Of a stretch of DNA of 6,020 nucleotides, positions 1 through 5,754 are shown in pieces. This DNA is from Bacteroidia bacterium. GTDB lineage: Bacteria; Bacteroidota; Bacteroidia; Bacteroidales; BM520. The stretch lies in NCBI GenBank assembly GCA_009930445.1, contig RZYD01000153.1, forward strand, positions 1-6,020, read 5' to 3'. Numbering within the stretch: the first letter of the stretch is position 1; every line of letters begins with the position of its first letter. The position numbers and the translations under genes are program-made. The notes under the pieces are model-generated. The model had not been told where the DNA came from, searched no databases, and saw only the letters and a program-made list of their open reading frames with translations.

Positions 1-140
1 CGTTACCTTCCTTGTTGAGCTTTTGATGAATACTCATTATACAGGGTTGGTAACGCATCTCAATTCAAAATTGGGTTGTGGGCAACGCTCACCTTAGAAT
101 GATGAACAATGTGCTGTAAGTTTCGCTCGATTTGTTTTAT

Positions 141-173
141 AAAGCCTCCTTGTGACTTAAGGAGGCTTTTGTT
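141..173 (+). terminator. Intrinsic (Rho-independent) terminator
   Basis: A perfect 11-bp stem is formed by AAAGCCTCCTT (141-151) and AAGGAGGCTTT (159-169), with a 7-nt loop and a following T-rich run (TTTTGTTGTTT). It lies after any gene entering from the left and about 40 nt before the first gene of the window, so it probably ends the upstream transcript. Because the arms begin with A and end with T it could also work on the opposite strand. The 3' arm contains a strong AAGGAGG, but no usable start codon follows it apart from a two-codon ATG-GGT-TAG at 178. Confidence 0.8.
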
Positions 174-177
174 GTTT

Positions 178-214
178 ATGGGTTAGACGATTTGTTAAGG
201 AGAAGGTGTGCAGT
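178..214 (+). repeat. Possible diverged copy of the locus repeat (copy D)
   Basis: The 16 nt at 199-214 (GGAGAAGGTGTGCAGT) match 4783-4798 of repeat copy B (GGAGAAGATGTGCGGT) at 14 of 16 positions. Just upstream, TTAGAC followed by GATTT resembles the TAGACCGTTGATTT core with about 4 nt missing. The copy carries the ribosome binding site of the first gene. The match needs gaps and the segment is purine-rich, so this fourth copy is tentative. Confidence 0.3.
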
Positions 215-455
215 GAGTAATGAGATTTCAATGTCGATTCCATCTCAAAAAGTGCCTGTTTTAGCAACGGGTGCTATGGATTTGTCTGATGGGGTTGTTT
301 TCAAGGATTCGGAGACTGTGGAGCGATGGGCTAATGTGGGTGCTCATGAGGATAAAGTTGAGCACAAGACTGCAAAGTGCGGTGATAAAAGATATTTGTC
401 CGTCGCACCCGGTGCAGGGGATATATCAGAAGGAGTGACATTTGTTCATGATTGA
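213..455 (+). CDS. Small hypothetical protein with internal duplication
   Basis: I do not recognise this 80-aa protein. The GTG at 213 is chosen as start because AAGGAG (197-202) lies 10 nt upstream. A TTG at 192 would place that signal inside the gene, and an ATG at 231 is the other option. No signal peptide or membrane segment is visible. The protein is acidic and contains one Cys (C56). Residues 17-30 (LATGAMDLSDGVVF) and 64-77 (VAPGAGDISEGVTF) are a clear duplication, with 8 of 14 identical and three conservative changes, joined by a charged linker rich in E, K and H. The second repeat ends three residues before the C-terminus. The gene overlaps the start of the following AlbA_2-domain gene, and its coding sequence supplies that gene's ribosome binding site, so the two are probably translationally coupled. 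It could be a partner or modulator of that protein. A chance ORF is possible but less likely given the coupling and the repeat. Confidence 0.6.
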   Translation: MSNEISMSIPSQKVPVLATGAMDLSDGVVFKDSETVERWANVGAHEDKVEHKTAKCGDKRYLSVAPGAGDISEGVTFVHD

Positions 456-1623
456 TCAATGGAACATATTTGAGAAGATTGGATTGGGTGAAGATAGCCA
501 TATCCAGTTCAAGGAGAATGTGTTTGATTCAAAATCACTGGCTCTGGAAATGGTGGCTTTTTCGAATGCGGATGGGGGTGACATTGTAATCGGGGTCTCT
601 GATGCAGGGGCTGTCGTTGGGCTCAGTGGGGCGGATGTGCAGCGATTGAATCAATTGATTTCAAATGTAGCCAATGAGAATGTGCGACCACCAGTATATC
701 CACTTGTTGAATTGTTGGATTTGGACAGTAAATCGGTGTTGATATTACGTGTGCGAAAGGGATCAAATAAGCCTTATTGTACCAGTGGTGGACTTTATGT
801 GACAAAGTCGGGTGCAGACAAAAGAAAAATGTCTCCTGATGAGTTAAAACGGTTATTTGCTGAAAGTGGCAATATTTTTGCGGATGAATCTCCGGTGTCG
901 GGAAGCGACGATACGGATTTTAATGTAGAGTATTTTTATCAATTTTTGGAAAAAAAGGATAAAAATGTATACATAGATTTGAAGTCACAGCGATTGGAAC
1001 TGCGGACAATTTTGAGTAATCTAGACTTAATGCGAGGTGAGCAGCTTACGCTGGCTGGAAATTTGCTTTTTGGCCTAAATCCACAACGGTTTTGCAAATC
1101 ATTTTATGTGCAGTGCGTGCATTTTGCAGGGAATACCATTGATGTTGATCAGTTTATCGGAAAAGAAACCGTTTCGGGGTCGTTGTACGAGATGTACAAG
1201 CAGGCTTTGAATTTTATGAAAAGCAACTTGAGACGCGTTCAGGGAAATGAATCTTTTAATTCGCCGGGTATTCTTGAAATTCCCGAGGAGTCGTTGATTG
1301 AGGCGACGATTAATGCATTGATTCATCGGGATTATTATATTCAGGCAACGGTGAAAATTTTTATTTTTCAGGATCGTCTGGAGATTATTAGTCCAGGGCG
1401 TCTGCCCAATTCATTAACGGTAGAAAAGATCAAAAATGGTATCTCGATTCATCGGAATCCGATTTTGAATTCGTTGGGGCAGTATATTTTGCCTTATAGC
1501 GGGTTGGGAAGTGGCATTCGGAGGATCATGCGATATAGCTCTACTGTTTTGTTTGTAAATGATGTGGAGAAAGAAGAATTCAAATGTGTCTTTCCTCGGC
1601 AATCGTTGAAGAATGAAGGTTGA
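448..1623 (+). CDS. AlbA_2 (Schlafen-like) domain and HATPase_c_4 protein, putative transcriptional regulator
   Basis: This protein of about 391 aa has the architecture long annotated as 'putative DNA-binding / RecG-like helicase-related' (COG2865). Residues about 10-130 form an AlbA_2 domain, seen from GEDSHIQFKE, the AFSNADGGDIVIGV strand-loop and the later GGLYVTKSGADKRKMS. After a middle region (AGNLLFGLNPQRF), residues about 280-385 match HATPase_c_4: EATINALIHRDYY with the N of the ATP-binding N-box, RLEIISPGRLPNSLT, HRNPILNSL and GLGSGIRRI. The protein stops soon after this domain, so the C-terminal winged helix found in many relatives is absent. The ATG at 448 is used. A TTG at 442 lies closer (6 nt) to AAGGAG (430-435) and cannot be excluded. 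The start overlaps the upstream stop by 8 nt, and the aminotransferase begins 9 nt after this gene. The family is assigned firmly. A regulatory role in the sugar locus is inference, since many such proteins have no known function. Confidence 0.88.
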   Translation: MIDQWNIFEKIGLGEDSHIQFKENVFDSKSLALEMVAFSNADGGDIVIGVSDAGAVVGLSGADVQRLNQLISNVANENVRPPVYPLVELLDLDSKSVLILRVRKGSNKPYCTSGGLYVTKSGADKRKMSPDELKRLFAESGNIFADESPVSGSDDTDFNVEYFYQFLEKKDKNVYIDLKSQRLELRTILSNLDLMRGEQLTLAGNLLFGLNPQRFCKSFYVQCVHFAGNTIDVDQFIGKETVSGSLYEMYKQALNFMKSNLRRVQGNESFNSPGILEIPEESLIEATINALIHRDYYIQATVKIFIFQDRLEIISPGRLPNSLTVEKIKNGISIHRNPILNSLGQYILPYSGLGSGIRRIMRYSSTVLFVNDVEKEEFKCVFPRQSLKNEG

Positions 1624-1632
1624 GAAGATTAA

Positions 1633-2790
1633 ATGATTACACTATCCAGTCCCTATCTGAATGGAAATGAAGCAACGTACATTAGTGATTGTTTGGCTTC
1701 AGAATGGATTTCTACCTCGGGTAGCTATGTAGCCCGGTTTGAAGAGTCGGTTGCGGAGTTTGTCGGTGAAAAGACGGCCGTGGCTATGGTTAATGGCACA
1801 GCGGTACTGCATATAAGCTTATTGTTGGCGGGCGTGCAGTCTGGAGATGAAGTCATTGTCCCGACCTTGACCTTTATTGCTCCGATTAATGCGGTGCATT
1901 ATGTGGGTGCAGAACCGGTTTTCATGGATTGTGATGATTATCTGAATATGGATGTGGAGAAGCTGCGGCATTTTTGTCAGACCGAATGCCGTGTGTGTGA
2001 CTATGCTCTCTATAACAAGACGAGTGGTCGTCGTATTCGGGCTATGATCCCGGTTCATGTATTTGGGGCGATGTGCCGCATGGATGAGCTCATGGATATT
2101 GCTCAGGAGTATCATTTGACGGTTGTGGAGGATGCGACGGAAGCTCTAGGTTCTGTCATTACTGACGGACGGTCTCGGGGATGCCATGCGGGTACCGTCG
2201 GTGATTTTGGTTGTTATTCTTTTAACGGAAATAAAATAATCACTACGGGCGGTGGCGGTATGTTGGTGGCAAAGGATGCGGCAGATACGGAGCATGCCAG
2301 ATATTTGTCGACGCAGGCCAAGGATGACGGATTGTTCTATACTCATAATGAAATTGGATATAATTACCGCTTGCCGGCTTTATTAGCCGCAGTGGGGGTG
2401 GCGCAGATGGAGCAGCTGGATGATATTATCAAGCGAAAGCGTTTGAGGTATATGCAGTATGTGGGTGCCATCAAGGATATTGATGGATTGAGCATGATGT
2501 CTTTTCCTGATTATTGCGCTCCAAACTATTGGTTTTATTCGTTGTATGTGGATGCGGAGCGATACGGAATGAGTCGTGATGAGCTGATGCAGGTGTTTTC
2601 GGGGCACAATATTCAAACGCGGCCGGTATGGATGCTGAATCATATGCAAAAGCCCTATCGAGGTTGTCAGGCATGTATGATTGATAAGGCTGTGGATTAT
2701 CAGCAGAATATTTTGAATGTACCGTGTTCCGCTGGTTTGACAGATGATGAATTTGAAAGAGTTGTTGATGTGCTTTCAGGGAAACGGTGA
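1633..2790 (+). CDS. LegC-family PLP-dependent nucleotide-sugar aminotransferase (DegT/DnrJ/EryC1/StrS)
   Basis: This 385-aa enzyme has the usual length for the DegT/DnrJ/EryC1/StrS fold-type I aminotransferases. It should move an amino group, normally from glutamate, to C4 of a UDP-4-keto-6-deoxy-HexNAc in the cytoplasm. Visible family features are VNGTAVLHISLLLAGVQSGD near residues 54-73, VPTLTFIAPINAV, and the cofactor-binding Asp167 in VVEDATEALGS. The PLP Schiff-base Lys201 lies in SFNGNKIITTGGGGM, followed by TQAKDDGLFYTHNEIGYNYR. The NKTSGRRIRAMIPVHVFG segment and the TQAKDD/NEIGYNYR block are typical of the LegC/PglE-like branch. The ATG at 1633 follows the previous stop by 9 nt, with GAGAAG 5 nt upstream, so it is in the same operon. 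The dehydratase downstream would make its substrate. Whether the product feeds bacillosamine, legionaminate or another amino sugar cannot be told without the missing acetyltransferase and synthase genes. Confidence 0.93.
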   Translation: MITLSSPYLNGNEATYISDCLASEWISTSGSYVARFEESVAEFVGEKTAVAMVNGTAVLHISLLLAGVQSGDEVIVPTLTFIAPINAVHYVGAEPVFMDCDDYLNMDVEKLRHFCQTECRVCDYALYNKTSGRRIRAMIPVHVFGAMCRMDELMDIAQEYHLTVVEDATEALGSVITDGRSRGCHAGTVGDFGCYSFNGNKIITTGGGGMLVAKDAADTEHARYLSTQAKDDGLFYTHNEIGYNYRLPALLAAVGVAQMEQLDDIIKRKRLRYMQYVGAIKDIDGLSMMSFPDYCAPNYWFYSLYVDAERYGMSRDELMQVFSGHNIQTRPVWMLNHMQKPYRGCQACMIDKAVDYQQNILNVPCSAGLTDDEFERVVDVLSGKR

Positions 2791-2796
2791 TGTGTT

Positions 2797-2845
2797 GTCA
2801 CCATGGGATGGTAGACCGATGATTCGTGCATGCGAGAAAACGTGC
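2797..2845 (+). repeat. Locus repeat, copy A (before the dehydratase gene)
   Basis: This 49-nt segment aligns without gaps to 4747-4795, with about 38 of 49 positions identical. Conserved blocks include GGGAT, GTAGACCG, TGATT, GAGAA and GTGC. It starts 7 nt after the aminotransferase stop. An ACAGTCC found 6 nt after copy B's conserved part recurs here at 2871-2877, some 20 nt further away, which suggests the element once extended further. It is in the same orientation as the copies after the dehydratase gene. I do not recognise the element. Confidence 0.65.
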
Positions 2846-2907
2846 AAACGCGATTTGGATTACCGTGTTTACAGTCCATATTATAGTTACATTTTTAGGG
2901 AAAAATC

Positions 2908-4764
2908 ATGTTGAATAGAATGTTGAAATACAGGCCTGTGATTGTGCCCTGTTTGCAAGGATCGTTGTTTTTTCTTGCCTATATTTGTAGTTTTCTAGTG
3001 CGCTTTGATTTTATGGTGCCGGTGAATATTTGGGGGATGTGCATGCTGTTTTTGCCGGTGAATGTGGCGGTGAAGTTTGTTGTGTTTTATTATTTTAAGA
3101 TGCACATGGGGTTGTGGCGTTATTTTAGTTTTCGCGATGCGAGCCGTTTGGTGAAAGCAACATTGGTCAGTACGATTGTGTTTATGGGGGTGGTATTGGT
3201 TTTCTGGGGGCATGGTTATCCGCGTTCGATTTATTTGCTGGATGGCATTCTTACCTTGATGTTTATGGGGGGATTCCGGGTGCTGGTTCGTTTGTTTCGT
3301 GAGGGGGTCTTGAATGATGCGCCGGCGGGGTCGAAGGTTGTTCGCATTCTGATTGTCGGTGCCGGGGATGCCGGGGATATGGCCGCGCGTATGATTGAGC
3401 AGGAGATGAAGGGGGCTACCGTGGTGGGTTATCTCGATGATTCTCCCAGCAAGAAGGGCATGATGATGCGGGGATATCCCATTTTGGGGACTACGGATGA
3501 TGCGTATCTGGTTGCGAAGAAACATGGGGCGACGCAGTTGCTTTTTGCCATTCGCAATGTGCCTAAGAGTCTGGTTCGGCAGGTGGTGGAAAGCTGTGTT
3601 GCGCTGCGGTTAAGTTATCAGATCTTGCCGGTGTTTCGCGATATGATATCGGGGGAACTGGAGGTGGATCGGATCCGTGCGATTCAGGTGGAGGATTTGC
3701 TGGGACGCGAACCCATTGAACTGGATAAGCAGGTGGTGCGTGATCAATTGAAGGGGCAATGTGTGCTGGTGACGGGTGCGGGCGGGTCGATCGGCTCAGA
3801 ACTGGCGAGGCAGATCAGCCGTTTTCATCCTTCAGTGATATTGCTCTTGGATATGGGTGAATCGGCGCTATTTGAAATTGATCGGGAATTGCGTTGTTAT
3901 ACACCGCGTGAAGTGAAAATTGTTCCTGTGTTAGCGTCGATTACTGATCGGATAACCATGGATGCGGTTTTAGCCAAATATAAGCCTTCTTTTATTTATC
4001 ATGCTGCGGCATATAAACATGTGCCGATGATTGAGTCGCATCCTTTGCGGGGTATTGAAAATAATGTGTTTGGTACGAAATGCCTGGTGGAACTGGCGGA
4101 CAAACACAAGGTTCGTCGTTTTGTTATGATTTCGACGGATAAAGCGGTGCGTCCGACAAATGTAATGGGGGCAACCAAACGCTGCGCCGAGTTAATTGTC
4201 ACTTCTATGGCCAGTGCGTCGACAAAATATACGGCCGTTCGTTTTGGTAATGTGCTGGGCAGTAATGGCAGTGTCATTCCTATTTTCAAAAAGCAACTGG
4301 AATCTGGTGGTCCGATTACGGTGACACATCCCGAAATGACTCGCTACTTTATGACCATTCCCGAAGCCGTGGAATTGGTGCTGCAGGCCGGCACCATGGG
4401 CGATGGTGGTGAAACGTTTATTTTGGATATGGGGCAACCTGTTAAAATTGTTGATTTGGCCCGCAAGATGATTGATCTGTCAGGAAAAATCGAGGGAGCC
4501 GATATATCGATCACTTATTCAGGCATTCGACCCGGCGAAAAGCTGTATGAAGAACTGATTGCTTATGGGGAGACGGTGGAGCCCACCACATTTGATAAAA
4601 TCAAAGTCCACAAGCGCCCCGTCCATGAAAAGGACGGATTATACGCGTCGCTGGCGACTCTGTATGATTGGCTTAAAAAAGCCGATGAGGTTGAAGCCGC
4701 AGGTTTATTGTGGAAAATTATATCCTCTCATGACCCCGACGTGAAAGTAACAACGGGATTGTAG
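2908..4764 (+). CDS. Membrane-anchored nucleotide-sugar 4,6-dehydratase (CapD/WbpM/PglF/FlaA1 family)
   Basis: This 618-aa protein is full length for the large membrane form of the family, which converts UDP-GlcNAc to UDP-2-acetamido-2,6-dideoxy-4-keto-hexose with bound NAD+. Four hydrophobic segments lie at about residues 11-32, 43-63, 83-100 and 106-125. They are followed by a first Rossmann-like domain (GAGDAGD, 151-157) and the catalytic extended-SDR domain (TGAGGSIG, 289-296). The active-site region reads STDKAVRPTNVMGATK (409-424). Met420 replaces the usual SDR tyrosine, as is normal in this family, with Lys424 and the Asp411-Lys412 pair also present. GIRPGEKLYEEL (539-550) is the family's C-terminal signature. 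The ATG at 2908 has AGGG 7 nt upstream. It lies 117 nt after the aminotransferase, so it may have its own promoter or be read through. The last codons (VTTGL-stop) come from a repeat element, so the natural C-terminus may have been replaced by a few residues. Inner-membrane location is expected. The family is certain; the exact substrate is inferred from the aminotransferase neighbour. Confidence 0.95.
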   Translation: MLNRMLKYRPVIVPCLQGSLFFLAYICSFLVRFDFMVPVNIWGMCMLFLPVNVAVKFVVFYYFKMHMGLWRYFSFRDASRLVKATLVSTIVFMGVVLVFWGHGYPRSIYLLDGILTLMFMGGFRVLVRLFREGVLNDAPAGSKVVRILIVGAGDAGDMAARMIEQEMKGATVVGYLDDSPSKKGMMMRGYPILGTTDDAYLVAKKHGATQLLFAIRNVPKSLVRQVVESCVALRLSYQILPVFRDMISGELEVDRIRAIQVEDLLGREPIELDKQVVRDQLKGQCVLVTGAGGSIGSELARQISRFHPSVILLLDMGESALFEIDRELRCYTPREVKIVPVLASITDRITMDAVLAKYKPSFIYHAAAYKHVPMIESHPLRGIENNVFGTKCLVELADKHKVRRFVMISTDKAVRPTNVMGATKRCAELIVTSMASASTKYTAVRFGNVLGSNGSVIPIFKKQLESGGPITVTHPEMTRYFMTIPEAVELVLQAGTMGDGGETFILDMGQPVKIVDLARKMIDLSGKIEGADISITYSGIRPGEKLYEELIAYGETVEPTTFDKIKVHKRPVHEKDGLYASLATLYDWLKKADEVEAAGLLWKIISSHDPDVKVTTGL

Positions 4765-4798
4765 ACCGTTGATTTATGCGTGGGAGAAGATGTGCGGT
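4747..4798 (+). repeat. Locus repeat, copy B (overlaps the dehydratase stop codon)
   Basis: The first 29 nt (4747-4775) recur at 4828-4856 with a single T-to-C difference. The first 49 nt also align to copy A. CAACGG (4751-4756) and CCGTTG (4766-4771) form a 6-bp hairpin with a 9-nt loop containing the dehydratase's TAG stop. A second small hairpin, TGCGG (4793-4797) with CCGCA (4807-4811), follows. The repeat encodes the last five residues of the dehydratase. Confidence 0.75.
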
Positions 4799-4827
4799 CC
4801 ACAGTCCCGCAGTTACGGGGCAATGGT

Positions 4828-4856
4828 GTAACAACGGGATTGCAGACCGTTGATTT
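4828..4856 (+). repeat. Locus repeat, copy C (short direct copy)
   Basis: This copy is identical to 4747-4775 at 28 of 29 positions, in the same orientation and offset by 81 nt. It keeps the CAACGG/CCGTTG inverted repeat. The match ends abruptly at GATTT, so this copy lacks the GGGAGAAGATGTGC part. GTTAC (4812-4816) and GTAAC (4828-4832) can pair across the short stretch between B and C. Confidence 0.8.
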
Positions 4857-4948
4857 GCATCCCTTCTATTTCTCATATTCAGGACGCAGAATCCATCCTA
4901 ACCGGTGGTGCCAGAATTGGGGTAAAGCGCAGAGAGGCAGAAAGAATT

Positions 4949-4990
4949 ATACAACCGCTTCGCTAGAGGGATTCAGAGGGGGGCAGAGAG
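4949..4990 (-). repeat. Inverted copy of an intergenic GTGGTAAAA-type repeat
   Basis: CCGCTTCGCTAGAG (4955-4968) is the reverse complement of CTCCAGCGAAGCGG (5117-5130) at 13 of 14 positions. Similarity continues with gaps into ATTCAGAGGG against the reverse complement of the CCTCCGTGAA stretch. The two arms could fold into a long imperfect stem around about 150 nt. Confidence 0.55.
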
Positions 4991-5035
4991 GGGAATTGTG
5001 TAGCTGTTTTGCCTTGCCTTCCTCTGACTTGCTTT

Positions 5036-5064
5036 AGTGAACGCAGTGAACGGTTGTGGAAAAT
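5036..5064 (+). repeat. Diverged direct copy of the GTGGTAAAA-type repeat
   Basis: The segment GTGAACGCAGTGAACGG followed by TTGTGGAAAA aligns, with small gaps, to GTGAACTCCAGCGAAGCGG followed by GTGGTAAAA at 5112-5139. It is in the same orientation as that copy and opposite to the one at 4949. It is weaker than the inverted pair. Confidence 0.4.
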
Positions 5065-5097
5065 ATTTTTTAAGCATTGCCAGCGTGCAAGAAGGTT

Positions 5098-5141
5098 GAT
5101 CTGTGTCCTCCGTGAACTCCAGCGAAGCGGGTGGTAAAAAA
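5098..5141 (+). repeat. Copy of the CTGTGTCCTCCGTGAA...GTGGTAAAA intergenic repeat
   Basis: The sequence runs GATCTGTGTCCTCCGTGAAC, then TCCAGCGAAGCGGGTGGTAA and further A residues. From memory it resembles the widespread bacterial intergenic repeats of the form CTCTGTG...CTCCGTG...GTGGTAAA, but here an AGCGAAGCGG block replaces part of the usual sequence. It pairs with the inverted copy at 4949-4990. Confidence 0.5.
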
Positions 5142-5142
5142 A

Positions 5143-5190
5143 TGAATTGGGCGATTATGGGAATTGAGGAATTTAAGGATTGGGGGATTG
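5143..5190 (+). repeat. G-rich degenerate repeat upstream of the toxin gene
   Basis: A short run of units built from GGAATT, GGATT and GGGGG (GAATTGGG, GGGAATTGAGG, GGATTGGGGGATT). The 13-mer GGATTGGGGGATT at 5177-5189 is identical to 5936-5948 in the array after the antitoxin, so both sides of the toxin-antitoxin pair carry the same repeat type. Confidence 0.55.
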
Positions 5191-5200
5191 CGAATATGAT
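5172..5200 (+). promoter_or_regulatory. Weak candidate promoter for the toxin-antitoxin pair
   Basis: TATGAT (5195-5200) matches the -10 consensus at 5 of 6 positions. It lies 17 nt after TTTAAG (5172-5177), which matches the -35 consensus at only 3 of 6. The -10 box ends 22 nt before the toxin ATG. Spacing and place are right, but the -35 is poor and sits in repeat sequence. Confidence 0.25.
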
Positions 5201-5222
5201 GTTATTTGGCTAGGTTTTCATT

Positions 5223-5499
5223 ATGGAACTAGAATTTGAATGGGATCCGAACAAAGAACAGAGTAATATAACCAAGCATGGTGTCTCTTTTCATGAGGGA
5301 GCTACTGTGTTTGGCGATCCTTTGTCTTGGACTTTTTCTGATCCAGACCATTCGGTTGGAGAGGAACGATTTTTGACGATTGGTGTTTCCCGTTCAGGAA
5401 GAACCCGTTGTATCTCATCCTGACCGAGGAATAAAAACACGTATTTTAAGTGCACGTTTAGCTACCCCACGGGAGAAACGAGAGTATGAAAACGGATAA
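5223..5499 (+). pseudogene. brnT: BrnT-family (DUF497) toxin, frameshifted
   Basis: The N-terminal 61 residues match BrnT ribonuclease toxins (RelE-like fold): FEWDPNKEQSNITKHGVSF, EGATVFGDPLSWTF, then DPDHSVGEERFLTIGVSRSGRT. After T61 the frame meets a TGA at 5421-5423. The +1 frame from 5407 continues the family sequence exactly: VVSHPDRGIKTRILSARLAT, then PREKREYENG, ending in TAA at 5497-5499. Rejoined, the protein would be about 92 aa, normal for the family. Relatives usually have a residue such as Leu between GRT and VV, so a 2-nt deletion after ACCC (5403-5406) fits better than a 1-nt insertion. As it stands the product lacks the last strands and the RILSAR...ER.YE signature, and is probably inactive. 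Only a weak AGG precedes the ATG. The true toxin end overlaps the antitoxin start by 14 nt. Programmed frameshifting or a sequencing error are the alternatives. Confidence 0.85.
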
Positions 5500-5710
5500 A
5501 ACGTATGCAGATGAGCTTCGTCCTGAGTATGATTTCTCAAAAATGAAGAACGGTGTTCGAGGAAAATATGTACAGCGCTATGACGCAGGCACTAACCTCG
5601 TAAAGATTGACCCTGATGTCGCAGAGGTGTTTAGTGATGACAACGCTGTCAACGAAGCATTGCGAGAACTAATCAAGGTTGCTCGTCATCAAGTTGCACT
5701 CGCACATTAG
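5486..5710 (+). CDS. Antitoxin of the BrnT-type module
   Basis: A 74-aa protein with the ELRPEYDFSKMKNGVRGKYV opening that is common in small antitoxins encoded next to BrnT or other RelE-like toxins. Its C-terminal half, NLVKIDPDVAEVFSDD then AVNEALRELIKVA, looks like the strand-helix-helix of a ribbon-helix-helix DNA-binding domain. It would therefore bind the toxin through one part and its own promoter through the other (family-based inference). GGAG (5472-5475) lies 10 nt before the ATG, inside the toxin's downstream reading frame. The 14-nt overlap with the restored toxin frame shows the two were a normal coupled pair before the frameshift. The antitoxin frame is intact. Confidence 0.8.
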   Translation: MKTDKTYADELRPEYDFSKMKNGVRGKYVQRYDAGTNLVKIDPDVAEVFSDDNAVNEALRELIKVARHQVALAH

Positions 5711-5754
5711 GACAAAGACTATCTGGGATACGTTTCTGACGTACCTATGAAGTT

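Larger units (their letters stand above)
4857..5222 (+). other. Intergenic region without a credible gene, rich in degenerate repeats
   Basis: No reading frame here shows protein-like composition or a recognisable motif. The one long frame (4780-5037) merely runs through repeat copies B and C and purine-rich filler. The stretch holds three related copies of a CTCTGTG/GTGGTAAAA-type repeat, one of them inverted. It ends in a G-rich ATT/GGGG stretch just before the toxin gene. No RNA gene fold is evident. Confidence 0.6.

Noticed and set aside
1..55. Inverted repeat CGTTACC (1-7) and GGTAACG (49-55)
   Set aside because: Only 7 bp with a 41-nt loop, and cut by the window edge. This is easily chance, with no associated element visible.
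2..97. Open frame running in from the left edge to a TAG at 95-97, a possible tail of an upstream gene
   Set aside because: The 31 visible residues match nothing I recognise, and such a short open frame is common by chance. It is possible, but not supportable as a gene.
2786..2802. GGTGA...TCACC hairpin over the aminotransferase stop codon as a terminator
   Set aside because: The stem is only 5 bp and no T-run follows.
2855..2884. TTGGAT (2855-2860) and TATTAT (2879-2884), 18 nt apart, as a promoter for the dehydratase gene
   Set aside because: The -10 is fair but the -35 matches only 3 of 6, so the signal is too weak in an AT-rich gap. Read-through from the operon is equally likely.
2995..3525. 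176-aa minus-strand frame opposite the dehydratase gene
   Set aside because: A codon-bias shadow: His/Asn/Pro-rich composition opposite a firmly assigned gene.
4747..4856. Repeat copies B and C as a CRISPR array
   Set aside because: Only two close copies with one spacer-like interval of 52 nt, no third regular copy, and no cas genes.
4780..5037. 85-aa + strand frame after the dehydratase gene
   Set aside because: It starts inside repeat B, translates repeat C and purine-rich repeat filler, has no domain-like composition, and lacks a good ribosome binding site.
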